The position numbers and the translations under genes are program-made. From assembly GCA_031459655.1 (NCBI GenBank), contig JAVKID010000116.1, positions 1 to 7,956 on the forward strand: DNA of 7,956 nt, read 5' to 3'. The DNA is from Fervidifonticultor_A octavus_A. GTDB taxonomy: Bacteria; Sysuimicrobiota; Sysuimicrobiia; Sysuimicrobiales; Humicultoraceae. Positions 1 to 6,681 of this stretch are shown here, piece after piece (position 1 is the stretch's first letter; each line of letters starts with the position of its first letter). The notes beneath the pieces are model-generated. The model was not told the DNA's origin and made no database searches. It was given only the letters and a program-made list of their open reading frames with translations.

Positions 1-735
1 ATCATTGCCATCCTCCCCATTGCGGCGCTCCTGTTGACGTCGTTCCTCCGCTACTACGGTGCGCCGCTGGAATTGGCCAGCCTGACCACCCGCCACTACC
101 GGTACATCCTGGGGTTGGAGCAGGTGCGCCGCGCGGCAGCCAACAGCGTGATTCTGGCCTCCGCCGCGGCTACCCTGTGCATGGGTCTCGGGACCGCGAT
201 CTCCTACGCGCACACCAAGGCCAAGATCTCCGGCAGCGGGATGCTGGATGCTATCGGCACCCTCCCCTACGCCATTCCGCACACCGTCATCGCTCTTGCC
301 GTCCTGCTGGCCTGGGCGAGGGCAGGCCTGTACGGCACGCTGACCATCATGCTGCTGGCGTATATCCTGGCCTACCTGCCGTTCAGTCTGCGAACGGCCA
401 GTGCCACCCTGCAGCAGATTCATGATTCCCTGGAGGAAGCCGGCCGGGTGTCGGGCGCCGGTCCGCTGCGGACGTTCCGCGACATCGTCCTGCCCCTTGC
501 CAAACCCGGCATGCTGGCGGGTTGGATCCTGGTGTTCATGCCGGCCAGCCGCGAGCTGACCATGTCCATCCTCCTGTTCAGCCTGCGCACGGAGACCATC
601 GGCGTGACCATCTTCAACATGCAGGACGCGGGCTATACGCAGATCGCCGCGGCGCTGTCGGTGGTCGTGCTGGCCGTGATCCTGACAGGGAACCTGCTCA
701 TCCGCAAGGTGACCCGGGGACACCTCGGGTTCTAA
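1..735 (+). CDS. ABC transporter permease, C-terminal part (5' end outside window)
   Basis: Inner-membrane permease of a binding-protein-dependent ABC importer. The frame is open from base 1 and ends at TAA 733-735, leaving 244 codons; the beginning lies upstream, so the TTG at 34 is not taken as the start. The EAA loop that docks onto the ATPase is clear at about codons 145-168 (EEAGRVSGAG followed by IVLPLAKPG, nt ~433-504). Hydrophobic segments lie near codons 46-67, 83-105, 110-128, 168-190 and 213-233, giving the usual BPD_transp_1 fold. The LPYAIPHTVIALA stretch resembles FbpB/PotC-type permeases for ferric iron, polyamines or phosphonates; in FbpB-like proteins two such halves are fused, so this may be the second half of a ~550-residue protein. 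The ATPase gene follows 60 bp later, probably in the same operon. The substrate cannot be read from this part. Confidence 0.93.
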   Translation: MIAILPIAALLLTSFLRYYGAPLELASLTTRHYRYILGLEQVRRAAANSVILASAAATLCMGLGTAISYAHTKAKISGSGMLDAIGTLPYAIPHTVIALAVLLAWARAGLYGTLTIMLLAYILAYLPFSLRTASATLQQIHDSLEEAGRVSGAGPLRTFRDIVLPLAKPGMLAGWILVFMPASRELTMSILLFSLRTETIGVTIFNMQDAGYTQIAAALSVVVLAVILTGNLLIRKVTRGHLGF

Positions 736-760
736 TGGAAGGAGACGGCGGCCCCTGGGA

Positions 761-790
761 AAGGAGGGGCGATCGCGCGTCTGTGGGTGA
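761..790 (+). promoter_or_regulatory. Ribosome binding region ahead of the ABC ATPase
   Basis: AAGGAGGGG at 761-769 is the strongest Shine-Dalgarno-like run, but it is 17 nt or more from the first in-frame starts. GGGTGA at 785-790 stands 5 nt ahead of ATG 796, which favours that ATG over GTG 787. The choice is not certain. Confidence 0.4.
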
Positions 791-795
791 TCTCG

Positions 796-1857
796 ATGGA
801 CAAGATCGTGGTCCAGGGGCTGTGGAAGGAGTTCCATGGGGTTACGGCTGTGGCCGACGTCAGCTTCACCGTGGGTGAACGCGAGTTCTTCACCCTGCTG
901 GGGCCTAGCGGGTGCGGCAAGTCCACCACCCTGCGGTGCATCGCCGGACTGGAGGAGCCCGACCGCGGAGAGATCCGCATCAGCGGACGGCTGGTGTCGG
1001 CGCCGGCTCGCGGGATCTTCTGTCCTCCGGAACGGCGTTCTGTGGGCATGGTCTTCCAGAACTACGCGGTGTGGCCTCATATGACCGTATTCGACAACGT
1101 GGCCTACCCGTTGCGGCTGCAACGTCTGGACCGTCCGACCATCGAGGCCCGCGTGCGGGAGGTCCTGGATCTGGTAGCGCTGCGCGGTCTGGAGCGCCGG
1201 TTTCCGGCACAACTCTCCGGCGGGCAGCAGCAGCGCGTGGCCCTGGCCCGCGCTCTGGTGCGTCAGCCTGAGGTGATGCTCCTGGACGAACCATTGTCCA
1301 ACCTGGACGCAAAGCTCCGGGAGCAGATGCGCTTCGAGTTGAAGGAACTGCAGCGGCGTATGGGTGTACCCATCGTCTACGTGACCCACGACCAGGCCGA
1401 GGCCATGGCACTGTCGGATCAAGTGGCAGTGATGAACGCCGGTAGGATTGTGCAGGTTGGTGCGCCGCTGGAGATTTACCTGCATCCCGCGGATCGATTT
1501 GTCGCTGATTTCATGGGCCTGATGAACTTCCTCCCCGGGACAGTGCTGGCTCGCCAGGACGAGCAGGTCGTGGTGGAGATGCTGGGACATCGCGTCCGCA
1601 TCGTCGACCGCTCTGCCCTGGCCGGACCGGTGACGGTTGCGGTGCGGCCGGAGGACCTGGCCATGGGGCAGGAAGGTGATATCTCCGGTACGGTGGAGGC
1701 GCGGAGCTTCATGGGGAACTTCATCGACTACAAAGTCCGTGTGGCGGACCGGACATTACGGGTGCAGACGCCCAACGCCCAGGTGTATGCCGAAGGTGAG
1801 CGGGTGAAGTTACGGGTGAAGCGAGCTCTCCTCTTTGCCGCGGGGGTGGCGGCGTGA
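796..1857 (+). CDS. ABC transporter ATP-binding protein, Fe3+/spermidine/putrescine (FbpC/PotA-like) type
   Basis: Cytoplasmic ATPase that drives the importer whose permease lies just upstream. The 353 residues match the family's usual ~350. All nucleotide-binding motifs are intact: Walker A GPSGCGKST (36-44), Q-loop glutamine 88, signature LSGGQQQR (140-147), Walker B VMLLDEP (160-166), D-loop SNLDAK (168-173) and switch histidine 198 in YVTHDQAEAM. After about residue 240 a TOBE-type beta domain follows, typical of the carbohydrate, iron, polyamine and phosphonate importer ATPases (MalK/PotA/FbpC). ATG 796 was preferred for its GGGTGA spacing; GTG 787 would add three residues. The stop TGA overlaps the GTG start of the next gene (GTGA), implying translational coupling. 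Sequence alone does not separate the substrates of this family, so iron, polyamine, phosphonate and sugar phosphate all remain possible. Confidence 0.96.
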   Translation: MDKIVVQGLWKEFHGVTAVADVSFTVGEREFFTLLGPSGCGKSTTLRCIAGLEEPDRGEIRISGRLVSAPARGIFCPPERRSVGMVFQNYAVWPHMTVFDNVAYPLRLQRLDRPTIEARVREVLDLVALRGLERRFPAQLSGGQQQRVALARALVRQPEVMLLDEPLSNLDAKLREQMRFELKELQRRMGVPIVYVTHDQAEAMALSDQVAVMNAGRIVQVGAPLEIYLHPADRFVADFMGLMNFLPGTVLARQDEQVVVEMLGHRVRIVDRSALAGPVTVAVRPEDLAMGQEGDISGTVEARSFMGNFIDYKVRVADRTLRVQTPNAQVYAEGERVKLRVKRALLFAAGVAA

Positions 1858-2663
1858 AACCCGCCCTCTCCACAACCTCGCTGCGCTCCTTCGCCATTGG
1901 CGATGCCGTTGAGGCGGCCCACCGTATGGACTACGCGGGCGTGGAGATCTGGGCAGAGCACCTCTGGGCCCGCGGCGAGAATCCTGCGAACATCGCCCGC
2001 CTGGCTGCAGCGTACGGGTTGACGGTCAGCGTGCACGGCCCCAGCCGCGACGTCAACGTCACCTCCGCAAACCCCGGCATCCGGGAGGAGTCGCGGCGTC
2101 AGTACTACCGTGCGCTGGACGATGCCGCTCGCCTGGGCGCGTCGGTCATTGTGTTTCACCCGGGGGCGCTGTCGTCGTCTCGAGACCGGCCCGAGGACTA
2201 TTGGCCGTGGTTGACGGAGTTCTTTGCCGAGCTGGGACAGGCCGCGGAGGGGCTGGGCATCGCCGTCGCCGTGGAGAACATGGAAGAGCGTCCCGGCGAA
2301 TTCATCACCCATCCGAGAGACGTCGTCCGGCTGGTGGAGGCCGCCGGCACCCCGGCGCTGGGTCTTGCCCTGGACATCGCACACCTGCTCTTCAACCGGA
2401 AGCCGGTGGAACTTTCTGGCTTGGAAAAGTACATCAGGCACGTGCACCTGAGCGGCTCCACCGCTACGCTGGCTCACGTGCCGCTGGCCGAGGGGCTGTA
2501 CGACCTGCGCCCGCCGTTGCGCCAGCTTGCCCGGTTCTACACCGGGATCGTCACCATCGAGGGGTACGTGCCTGAACGGGAAATGCAAAGTGTTGAAGAG
2601 AACCGGCGGGTCTTCGACCAGCTTATGCTTTCCGCGGCAGTCACCTCCTTTCCCGATCCCTAA
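1854..2663 (+). CDS. Sugar phosphate isomerase/epimerase-like TIM-barrel protein (AP endonuclease 2 / xylose isomerase-like fold)
   Basis: A 269-residue cytoplasmic enzyme of the metal-dependent TIM-barrel superfamily that includes endonuclease IV, hexulose-phosphate epimerases and inosose dehydratases. Candidate metal and active-site residues sit at barrel strand ends in the expected order: His61 (SVHGP), His102 (FHPG), Glu141 (VENME), Asp174 and His177 (LDIAH), His196/His198 (HVHLS), His208 and Glu236 (TIEGY). The N-terminus MKPALSTTSL is the usual first strand, so GTG 1854 is accepted even though no strong Shine-Dalgarno is seen; it overlaps the ATPase stop by 4 bp and is probably translated by coupling. 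Its place after permease and ATPase suggests it isomerises, epimerises or dehydrates the imported solute or a product of it (inference). An endonuclease IV role is possible from the fold but less likely from the operon. The substrate is unknown. Confidence 0.9.
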   Translation: MKPALSTTSLRSFAIGDAVEAAHRMDYAGVEIWAEHLWARGENPANIARLAAAYGLTVSVHGPSRDVNVTSANPGIREESRRQYYRALDDAARLGASVIVFHPGALSSSRDRPEDYWPWLTEFFAELGQAAEGLGIAVAVENMEERPGEFITHPRDVVRLVEAAGTPALGLALDIAHLLFNRKPVELSGLEKYIRHVHLSGSTATLAHVPLAEGLYDLRPPLRQLARFYTGIVTIEGYVPEREMQSVEENRRVFDQLMLSAAVTSFPDP

Positions 2664-2959
2664 TCACAGGCACGTGAATGGCTCCACCACGCGGTGCCCC
2701 CGTACCTCCCACACGCTACGGATGGTCAGGCGAATCCAGGGCAGGGAGCCGAATGTGGGGAACATCAGGCTGTAGAGGGGGTTGCCGAAGCGGTAGCCGC
2801 GGGCGCGCAGCAGGGTGGCAAAGTCAGCAGCTCGTCTTCACGACGACGGCCCGAGGGCGGGATGAAGTTCACCGTCGTGGCCAGCTCAACCGGCATGCGC
2901 AGGACGACCAGGGGGATGTCGCTACGGATGGTCACCCGGAGCGCGGATTGTGTTACCAC
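2664..2959 (-). pseudogene. Frameshifted, probably 5'-truncated remnant of an unrecognised protein gene
   Basis: Two overlapping - strand frames look like one broken gene. The upstream frame runs from about 2959 down to 2825 (containing RVTIRSDIPLVVLRMP and TTVNFIPPSGRRREDELL) and the downstream frame from 2825 to the stop at 2664-2666 (containing DFATLLRARGYRFGNP and FGSLPWIRLTIRS). Restoring one base near 2825 joins them as DELL-DFATLLRARGYRFG, giving about 98 residues. Codons on both sides have G or C at nearly every third position, as in real genes here. GTG 2957-2959 is the only start-like codon near the left limit and has no convincing ribosome site, so the true 5' part is probably lost; the palindrome cluster begins about 45 bp further on. 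The stop abuts the isomerase stop (TAA 2661-2663). I do not recognise the family. A single sequencing indel is an alternative to real decay. Confidence 0.58.
2714..2934. repeat. 15-bp direct repeat CGCTACGGATGGTCA, two copies
   Basis: CGCTACGGATGGTCA occurs exactly at 2714-2728 and 2920-2934, 206 bp apart, near both ends of the - strand remnant. Read on the - strand, both copies encode the same phase of a (L/V)TIRS peptide once the frameshift is repaired (RLTIRS and RVTIRS). It may be an internal protein repeat or leftover of a duplication. Confidence 0.7.
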
Positions 2960-3004
2960 ACCCCTGTGCCCGGGGTGGCCTCCCCTCCTCCCTGCCTCCC
3001 GGAC

Positions 3005-3148
3005 TTTGGTGCCAGACCCCTGTATCCGCGAATTCTGGGGTCAGACCCTCAAATTTTGGGGTCAGACCCTCACGTTCGGGAACCTCGGGAACAGCCCCGA
3101 ATTTTGGGGTCAGACCCCCATATTCGCAGATTTTGGGGTCAGACCCCC
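3005..3148. repeat. Cluster of five GGGGTCAGACCC palindromic repeats (REP/BIME-like)
   Basis: The core TGGGGTCAGACCC is exact at 3036-3048, 3057-3069, 3105-3117 and 3134-3146; a degenerate copy, TGGTGCCAGACCC, is at 3007-3019. The core contains GGGTC and GACCC arms around a central A, and the last two copies extend to TTTTGGGGTCAGACCCCC, nearly self-complementary. Core starts are 29, 21, 48 and 29 bp apart. The two 29-bp pairs have related 16-bp spacers (10 of 16 identical, all six differences transitions), so they look like copies of one dimeric unit. The gap between copies 3 and 4 holds a 9-bp-period repeat of TCGGGAAC (3076-3083, 3085-3092). This resembles REP/BIME elements mobilised by Y1-type (RAYT) transposases, but none is present here. 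Transcript-level roles such as hairpin formation or mRNA end protection are also possible. Confidence 0.85.
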
Positions 3149-3221
3149 AACTCCGGGTGAGGCCCCGGGTGAAAAACGGCCGGGGGCGGCGCCAACTCCG
3201 TCACTTCCTGCCCACGGCTGC

Positions 3222-3227
3222 TACAAT
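3222..3227 (+). promoter_or_regulatory. Candidate -10 box (TACAAT) for a leaderless transcript
   Basis: TACAAT differs from TATAAT at one position and lies 1 nt before ATG 3229 and 7 nt before GTG 3235. No Shine-Dalgarno precedes either codon. Transcription starting about 7 nt after the box would begin at or next to GTG 3235, giving a leaderless mRNA. A -35 element is weak at best (CCGTCA 3198-3203, 3 of 6 matches, 18-bp spacing). Confidence 0.35.
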
Positions 3228-3228
3228 C

Positions 3229-4191
3229 ATGGGCGTGCGACTTGTCCGGTTCATTCAGTACGGCCTGGGGCCCATCGGGATTGGCATCGCCGAACTGGCC
3301 GTCGCCCGCGGCCACGTCCTGATGAGCGCTGTGGACATAGACCCCGCCAAGGTCGGGCGGCCGGCATCGGAACTGGTGGCCGGGGCTCCTGCGGACGTCC
3401 GGGTCGCCGGGGATGCCGCGGACCTGCCGGCCACCGGCGCGGACGTGGTGCTCCACTCCACCCGCTCGCGGGTGCCCGAGGTCCTGCCGCAGATCCTGCC
3501 CCTGGTGGACGCGGGGCTTTCGGTGATCTCCACCTGCGAGGAGCTGGCGTTCCCCTGGCGCCGGTACCCGAGGGAGTCGGCCGAGCTGGACGCCCTGGCC
3601 CGCAGCCGCGGCGCGGTGGTCGTCGGCACGGGTGTCAACCCCGGGTTTGTCATGGACGTGCTTCCGGTGGTGCTGGCCTCGCCGTGCCGGGAGGTGCGGT
3701 CGGTCACCGTCGAACGCGTGGTGGACCTGGACCTCCGGCGGGAACCCCTTCGGCGCAAGGCCGGCGTAGGACTGACTCCGGCGGAATTCCGCCGGGGCGT
3801 GGCCGAAGGCCGCCTGGGTCACGTCGGCCTGCCCGAGTCGGCCGCCCTGATCGCCGACGCCCTAGGCTGGACCCTGGACGACGCCCGGGAAACAGCAGAG
3901 CCGGTGCTGGATCCCCACGGCGTCGTCCGCGGCGTCCACCAGGTCCTGCGGGGCACGGTCGCCGGCCGGCCGGCGGTGGTGCTGGACCTGCTGATGGCCG
4001 TCGGCGCCGAGCGGCCCCGGGATACGGTGCGCATCGACGGCGACCCGCCGGTCGCCGTGGAGATCTCCGGAGGCCTGCACGGCGATGCGGCGACGTGCGC
4101 GGTGATCGTCAACGCGATCCCCCGCGTGCTGACCGCCCCGCCCGGCCTGCTGACCCCCACCCAGATCCCTCCGGCGCCCCGTCAACGCTAG
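3229..4191 (+). CDS. DapB-like oxidoreductase, 2,4-diaminopentanoate dehydrogenase-like
   Basis: A 320-residue NAD(P)-dependent cytoplasmic oxidoreductase. The N-terminal Rossmann fold shows the glycine motif GLGPIG (12-17), then AVDIDPAKVGR (35-44) at the end of strand 2, where the cofactor ribose binds. Family features follow: VLHSTRS (74-80), STCEELAFPW (101-110), GTGVNPGFVMD (134-143), GLTPAEFRRG with GHVGLPES (181-204), and the C-terminal NAIPRVLTAPPGL (295-307). These match my memory of the 2,4-diaminopentanoate dehydrogenase / dihydrodipicolinate reductase-like group, whose characterised members oxidatively deaminate 2,4-diaminopentanoate in ornithine fermentation. No other ornithine-pathway gene is nearby, so the real substrate is open. 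The frame is open back to 2950, but that stretch is palindrome repeats and low-quality peptide, so the start is set at ATG 3229; GTG 3235 is an alternative if the mRNA is leaderless. No clear terminator follows. Confidence 0.8.
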   Translation: MGVRLVRFIQYGLGPIGIGIAELAVARGHVLMSAVDIDPAKVGRPASELVAGAPADVRVAGDAADLPATGADVVLHSTRSRVPEVLPQILPLVDAGLSVISTCEELAFPWRRYPRESAELDALARSRGAVVVGTGVNPGFVMDVLPVVLASPCREVRSVTVERVVDLDLRREPLRRKAGVGLTPAEFRRGVAEGRLGHVGLPESAALIADALGWTLDDARETAEPVLDPHGVVRGVHQVLRGTVAGRPAVVLDLLMAVGAERPRDTVRIDGDPPVAVEISGGLHGDAATCAVIVNAIPRVLTAPPGLLTPTQIPPAPRQR

Positions 4192-4210
4192 CAGAAAATT
4201 TCGATTGAAG

Positions 4211-4242
4211 TTCCCCGGAAATTCCCCGGGACACACCCCGGG
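4211..4242. repeat. Three CCCCGG motifs spaced by about one helical turn
   Basis: CCCCGG occurs at 4213-4218, 4224-4229 and 4236-4241, with start-to-start distances of 11 and 12 bp; the first two are preceded by TT. The last two form CCCGGG-acacac-CCCGGG, which could fold as a 6-bp hairpin but has no T-run after it. This 190-bp gap also holds GAATTGTGTGAATT (4287-4300). The motifs could be an operator for the protease gene or a weak attenuator. I see no convincing promoter hexamer pair. Confidence 0.35.
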
Positions 4243-4369
4243 CAACGCGGGCCTCGATGCACGGAAGGAGGCCATCCGGCCGGGCCGAATTGTGTGAATT
4301 AGACTCCAGATCGCCGCTACCTTCCATCGCTCCATCGGTCCCACCATTCACGGGCACGGGAACCACACA

Positions 4370-4378
4370 GGGAGGTGA
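4370..4378 (+). promoter_or_regulatory. Shine-Dalgarno site of the subtilisin-like protease gene
   Basis: GGGAGGTGA is nearly fully complementary to the 16S rRNA 3' end. Its GGAGG core (4371-4375) is 7 nt ahead of ATG 4383. It decides the start in favour of 4383 over the in-frame ATG at 4257, which would put 42 residues ahead of a good signal peptide. Confidence 0.88.
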
Positions 4379-4382
4379 ACAG

Positions 4383-6665
4383 ATGACCAGCATCCTCCGC
4401 AGGGCCGCCGTCCTGCTGACTGCCGCCGCGCTGGTGGCGACATCCGTGGTGTCCGCCGGGGCCGGTGGCCGGGCCACCGACACTCCGCCGGTGGCTGCGG
4501 CACAGTCGGATTACGTTATCGTGAAGCTGGCGGATCCCCCCGTCGCGTCCTACGAGGGCGGAATCCCTGGCTACCAGCGCACCAAGCCGGTGCGCGGACG
4601 CAAGCTGGATCCCTCTTCCGATGCGGTCAAGAAATACAAGGAGTACCTGGCCGGCAAGCGCCAGGCCTACAAGGACTACCTGAAGGGCAAAGCCCCCCGG
4701 GCCACCGTGGTGCGGGAGCTGGCCACCGTGTTCAACGGAGTGGCCGTGAAGCTCAACGGCGAGAGCGCCCGGGTCCTGGCCGCCGGCCCGGGCGTGGCTG
4801 CTGTCTTTCCCAGCACGCTGGTCCGGCCGGCGATGAACATCAGCCCGGGCCTGATCAACGCCCCCGTCCTATGGAGTGAGCTGGGCGGGGCGCGCAAGGC
4901 GGGCGAGGGCATCAGGATTGGCATCATCGACACCGGCATCGACGTCACTAGCCCCTTCCTCAGTGAGGAGAACTATCCAACGGTGAAACAGACTGATGCC
5001 TGCAAAGACGCCCTGCCGCACGTGACGCTGAGGAAGCCGGGCGGCAAGAACACCAGCAACAAGGTGTTTATCTGCCGGGTCTTCTTCTCCGGCGTGGCGC
5101 CCGGCGCCCACGTCCGCCCTGAGGACCTGATGGTCTTCGACCACGGCACCCACGTGGCCGGCACGGCGGCCGGCAACCACGGGACCGACGGCACCGTTGT
5201 AGGCACCGACGTCCTCATCCGGGACCTCAGCGGCATCGCCCCCCGCGCCCTGCTGGGCGATTACAACGTCTTCCCCGGGTTCGGCGCGGGCTTTGTGGCG
5301 TTTGGCGGGGCGGCGTTCAGCCACGACATCGCCGCGGCCCTGGAGGCGGCGGTGGAGGACGGCATGGACGTGGTGAACATGAGCCTGGGCGGAGGGGTGC
5401 AGGGGCCCCATGACCTGCTGGCGGAAGCCACCAACGCTACCGCGGACGCCGGGGTGATCGCGGCCGTGGCGGCGGGCAACTCCGGCCCGGGCGACGCCAC
5501 CGTGGAGTCGCCCGGCAGCGCTGAGAAGGCTCTGACGGCGGGGGCCAGCACCAACCCTCACTTCGTGGGAATCCCGGTGACGGTCGCGGGTAAAACCTTC
5601 GGCGCGGCCCTGGGCGACTTTGAGAACTTCGGCAAGGTCACAGCCCCCTACACGGTGACCTCACCTGCCAACGGCTGCACGACGATCTCCACGGACCTCA
5701 CGGGCAAGATCGCCCTCATCGACCGGGGAGCGTGCAGCTTCACCACCAAGATCCGTAACGCGCAGGCCAAGGGCGCCATCGGCGTGCTGGTGGTGAACAA
5801 CGTGGCCGGCGACCCCGTGGCCATGGGCCACGACGGGACCTCCCCGTTCCCGGAGATCCCGGCGGCCATGGTGTCCAAAGGCGACGGGGCCTTCATGAAG
5901 GCACAGAACGGTGGCACGGGGACCGTCTCCATCGACGGCACCAAGTTGCAGGAGTTCATCACCCCCAATGCCGACATCATCGCCGGCTTCAGCAGCCGGG
6001 GCCCGGCCCCGTTCACCTACCTGATCAAACCCGACGCCACCGCTCCCGGCGTCAACGTGCTGTCGTCGGTCTTTCACAAGGAGTTCGCGTTCTTCCAGGG
6101 GACCAGCATGGCCACCCCTCACCTGGCCGGGTCGGCAGCCGTCCTGCTGCAGTTCTTCCGCGGGCTGTTCGGCGACCGCCCGCCGCTACCGTACTCCGAC
6201 ATCGTCAAGTCGGCCATCGTCACCACCGCCAAGCGGCCGGTCTTTGACCACGTGTTCGGTACAGGTGCTACGGGGGTCCTTACCCGCGGTGGCGGGCGGG
6301 TGGACCTGGCGGCCGCCATGAACGCGGCCGGCGCCTTCGCCCCGGCGTCGGTCAGCTTCGGATTTCACCGGGGCTCGACGCCGATCTCCGTGTCACGGAC
6401 GGTTACGGTGGCCAACATTACGAAGACGGGCCAGACCTACAACATCAGCATTGACCCGGCGGTGACCGCTCCGGGCCTCTCCGTTCAGTCCAGCGCGGGA
6501 TCGCTGCCCCTGGCTTCGGGAGAGACGGCGACCTTCACCGTCAGCCTCACCGCGGCCACCTCGGTCCCCACGGGAGACTACGAGGGCGACATCGTGGTAA
6601 CGGCGGGGTCAGTGGTGCAGAGGATCCCCTACTGGGTCCGCATCGACCGACTGGGGCGGCCGTAG
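4383..6665 (+). CDS. Secreted subtilisin-like serine protease (S8, Vpr-like) with inserted PA domain
   Basis: A 760-residue exported endopeptidase precursor. Residues 1 to about 27 are a Sec signal peptide (basic MTSILRR, hydrophobic LLTAAALVATSVVSA). An I9-type prodomain (about 43-149) follows; it contains two 11-residue-spaced helical pieces, YKEYLAGK (85-92) and YKDYLKGK (96-103). The S8 domain has the full triad: Asp183 (GIIDTGID), His254 (DHGTHVAGT) and Ser575 (GTSMATPHLAG), with oxyanion-hole Asn366 (AAGNSGPG). A protease-associated (PA) domain is inserted at about 420-510 (GKIALIDRGACSF, AIGVLVVNN, FPEIPAAMVS), and SSRGP (537-541) returns to the catalytic fold. About 655-750 is a C-terminal beta-sandwich. 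No LPXTG or C-terminal membrane anchor is present, so it is probably released. Asp to His is 71 residues, longer than in classic subtilisin, and that stretch carries Cys207 and Cys231; Cys432 and Cys451 lie in the PA domain. It probably degrades external protein or peptides. Confidence 0.95.
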   Translation: MTSILRRAAVLLTAAALVATSVVSAGAGGRATDTPPVAAAQSDYVIVKLADPPVASYEGGIPGYQRTKPVRGRKLDPSSDAVKKYKEYLAGKRQAYKDYLKGKAPRATVVRELATVFNGVAVKLNGESARVLAAGPGVAAVFPSTLVRPAMNISPGLINAPVLWSELGGARKAGEGIRIGIIDTGIDVTSPFLSEENYPTVKQTDACKDALPHVTLRKPGGKNTSNKVFICRVFFSGVAPGAHVRPEDLMVFDHGTHVAGTAAGNHGTDGTVVGTDVLIRDLSGIAPRALLGDYNVFPGFGAGFVAFGGAAFSHDIAAALEAAVEDGMDVVNMSLGGGVQGPHDLLAEATNATADAGVIAAVAAGNSGPGDATVESPGSAEKALTAGASTNPHFVGIPVTVAGKTFGAALGDFENFGKVTAPYTVTSPANGCTTISTDLTGKIALIDRGACSFTTKIRNAQAKGAIGVLVVNNVAGDPVAMGHDGTSPFPEIPAAMVSKGDGAFMKAQNGGTGTVSIDGTKLQEFITPNADIIAGFSSRGPAPFTYLIKPDATAPGVNVLSSVFHKEFAFFQGTSMATPHLAGSAAVLLQFFRGLFGDRPPLPYSDIVKSAIVTTAKRPVFDHVFGTGATGVLTRGGGRVDLAAAMNAAGAFAPASVSFGFHRGSTPISVSRTVTVANITKTGQTYNISIDPAVTAPGLSVQSSAGSLPLASGETATFTVSLTAATSVPTGDYEGDIVVTAGSVVQRIPYWVRIDRLGRP

Positions 6666-6681
6666 CCACCAGCTGCCCCGC

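Noticed and set aside
1728..2588. 286-codon - strand open frame opposite the isomerase
   Set aside because: No recognisable domain, biased composition, and full overlap with a well-supported + strand enzyme.
3005..3148. CRISPR array
   Set aside because: The repeats are only about 13 bp, palindromic, irregularly spaced (21-48 bp) and have related spacers; there are no cas genes.
2950..3228. N-terminal extension of the dehydrogenase through the palindrome cluster
   Set aside because: The extension would encode repeats of a GVRP-type peptide dictated by the palindromes. The Rossmann strand begins right after ATG 3229.
2694..4208. 504-codon + strand frame across the repeats and the dehydrogenase
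   Set aside because: It is an Arg/Gly/Pro-rich shadow frame of the dehydrogenase gene, with no domain signal.
4300..4323. Possible -10 boxes TAGACT (4300-4305) and TACCTT (4318-4323) for the protease gene
   Set aside because: Both fit only a loose TANNNT pattern and no acceptable -35 element stands at the right distance.
4257..4382. Upstream in-frame ATG as protease start
   Set aside because: It would bury the signal peptide behind 42 residues of unlikely sequence, while ATG 4383 has a near-perfect ribosome site.
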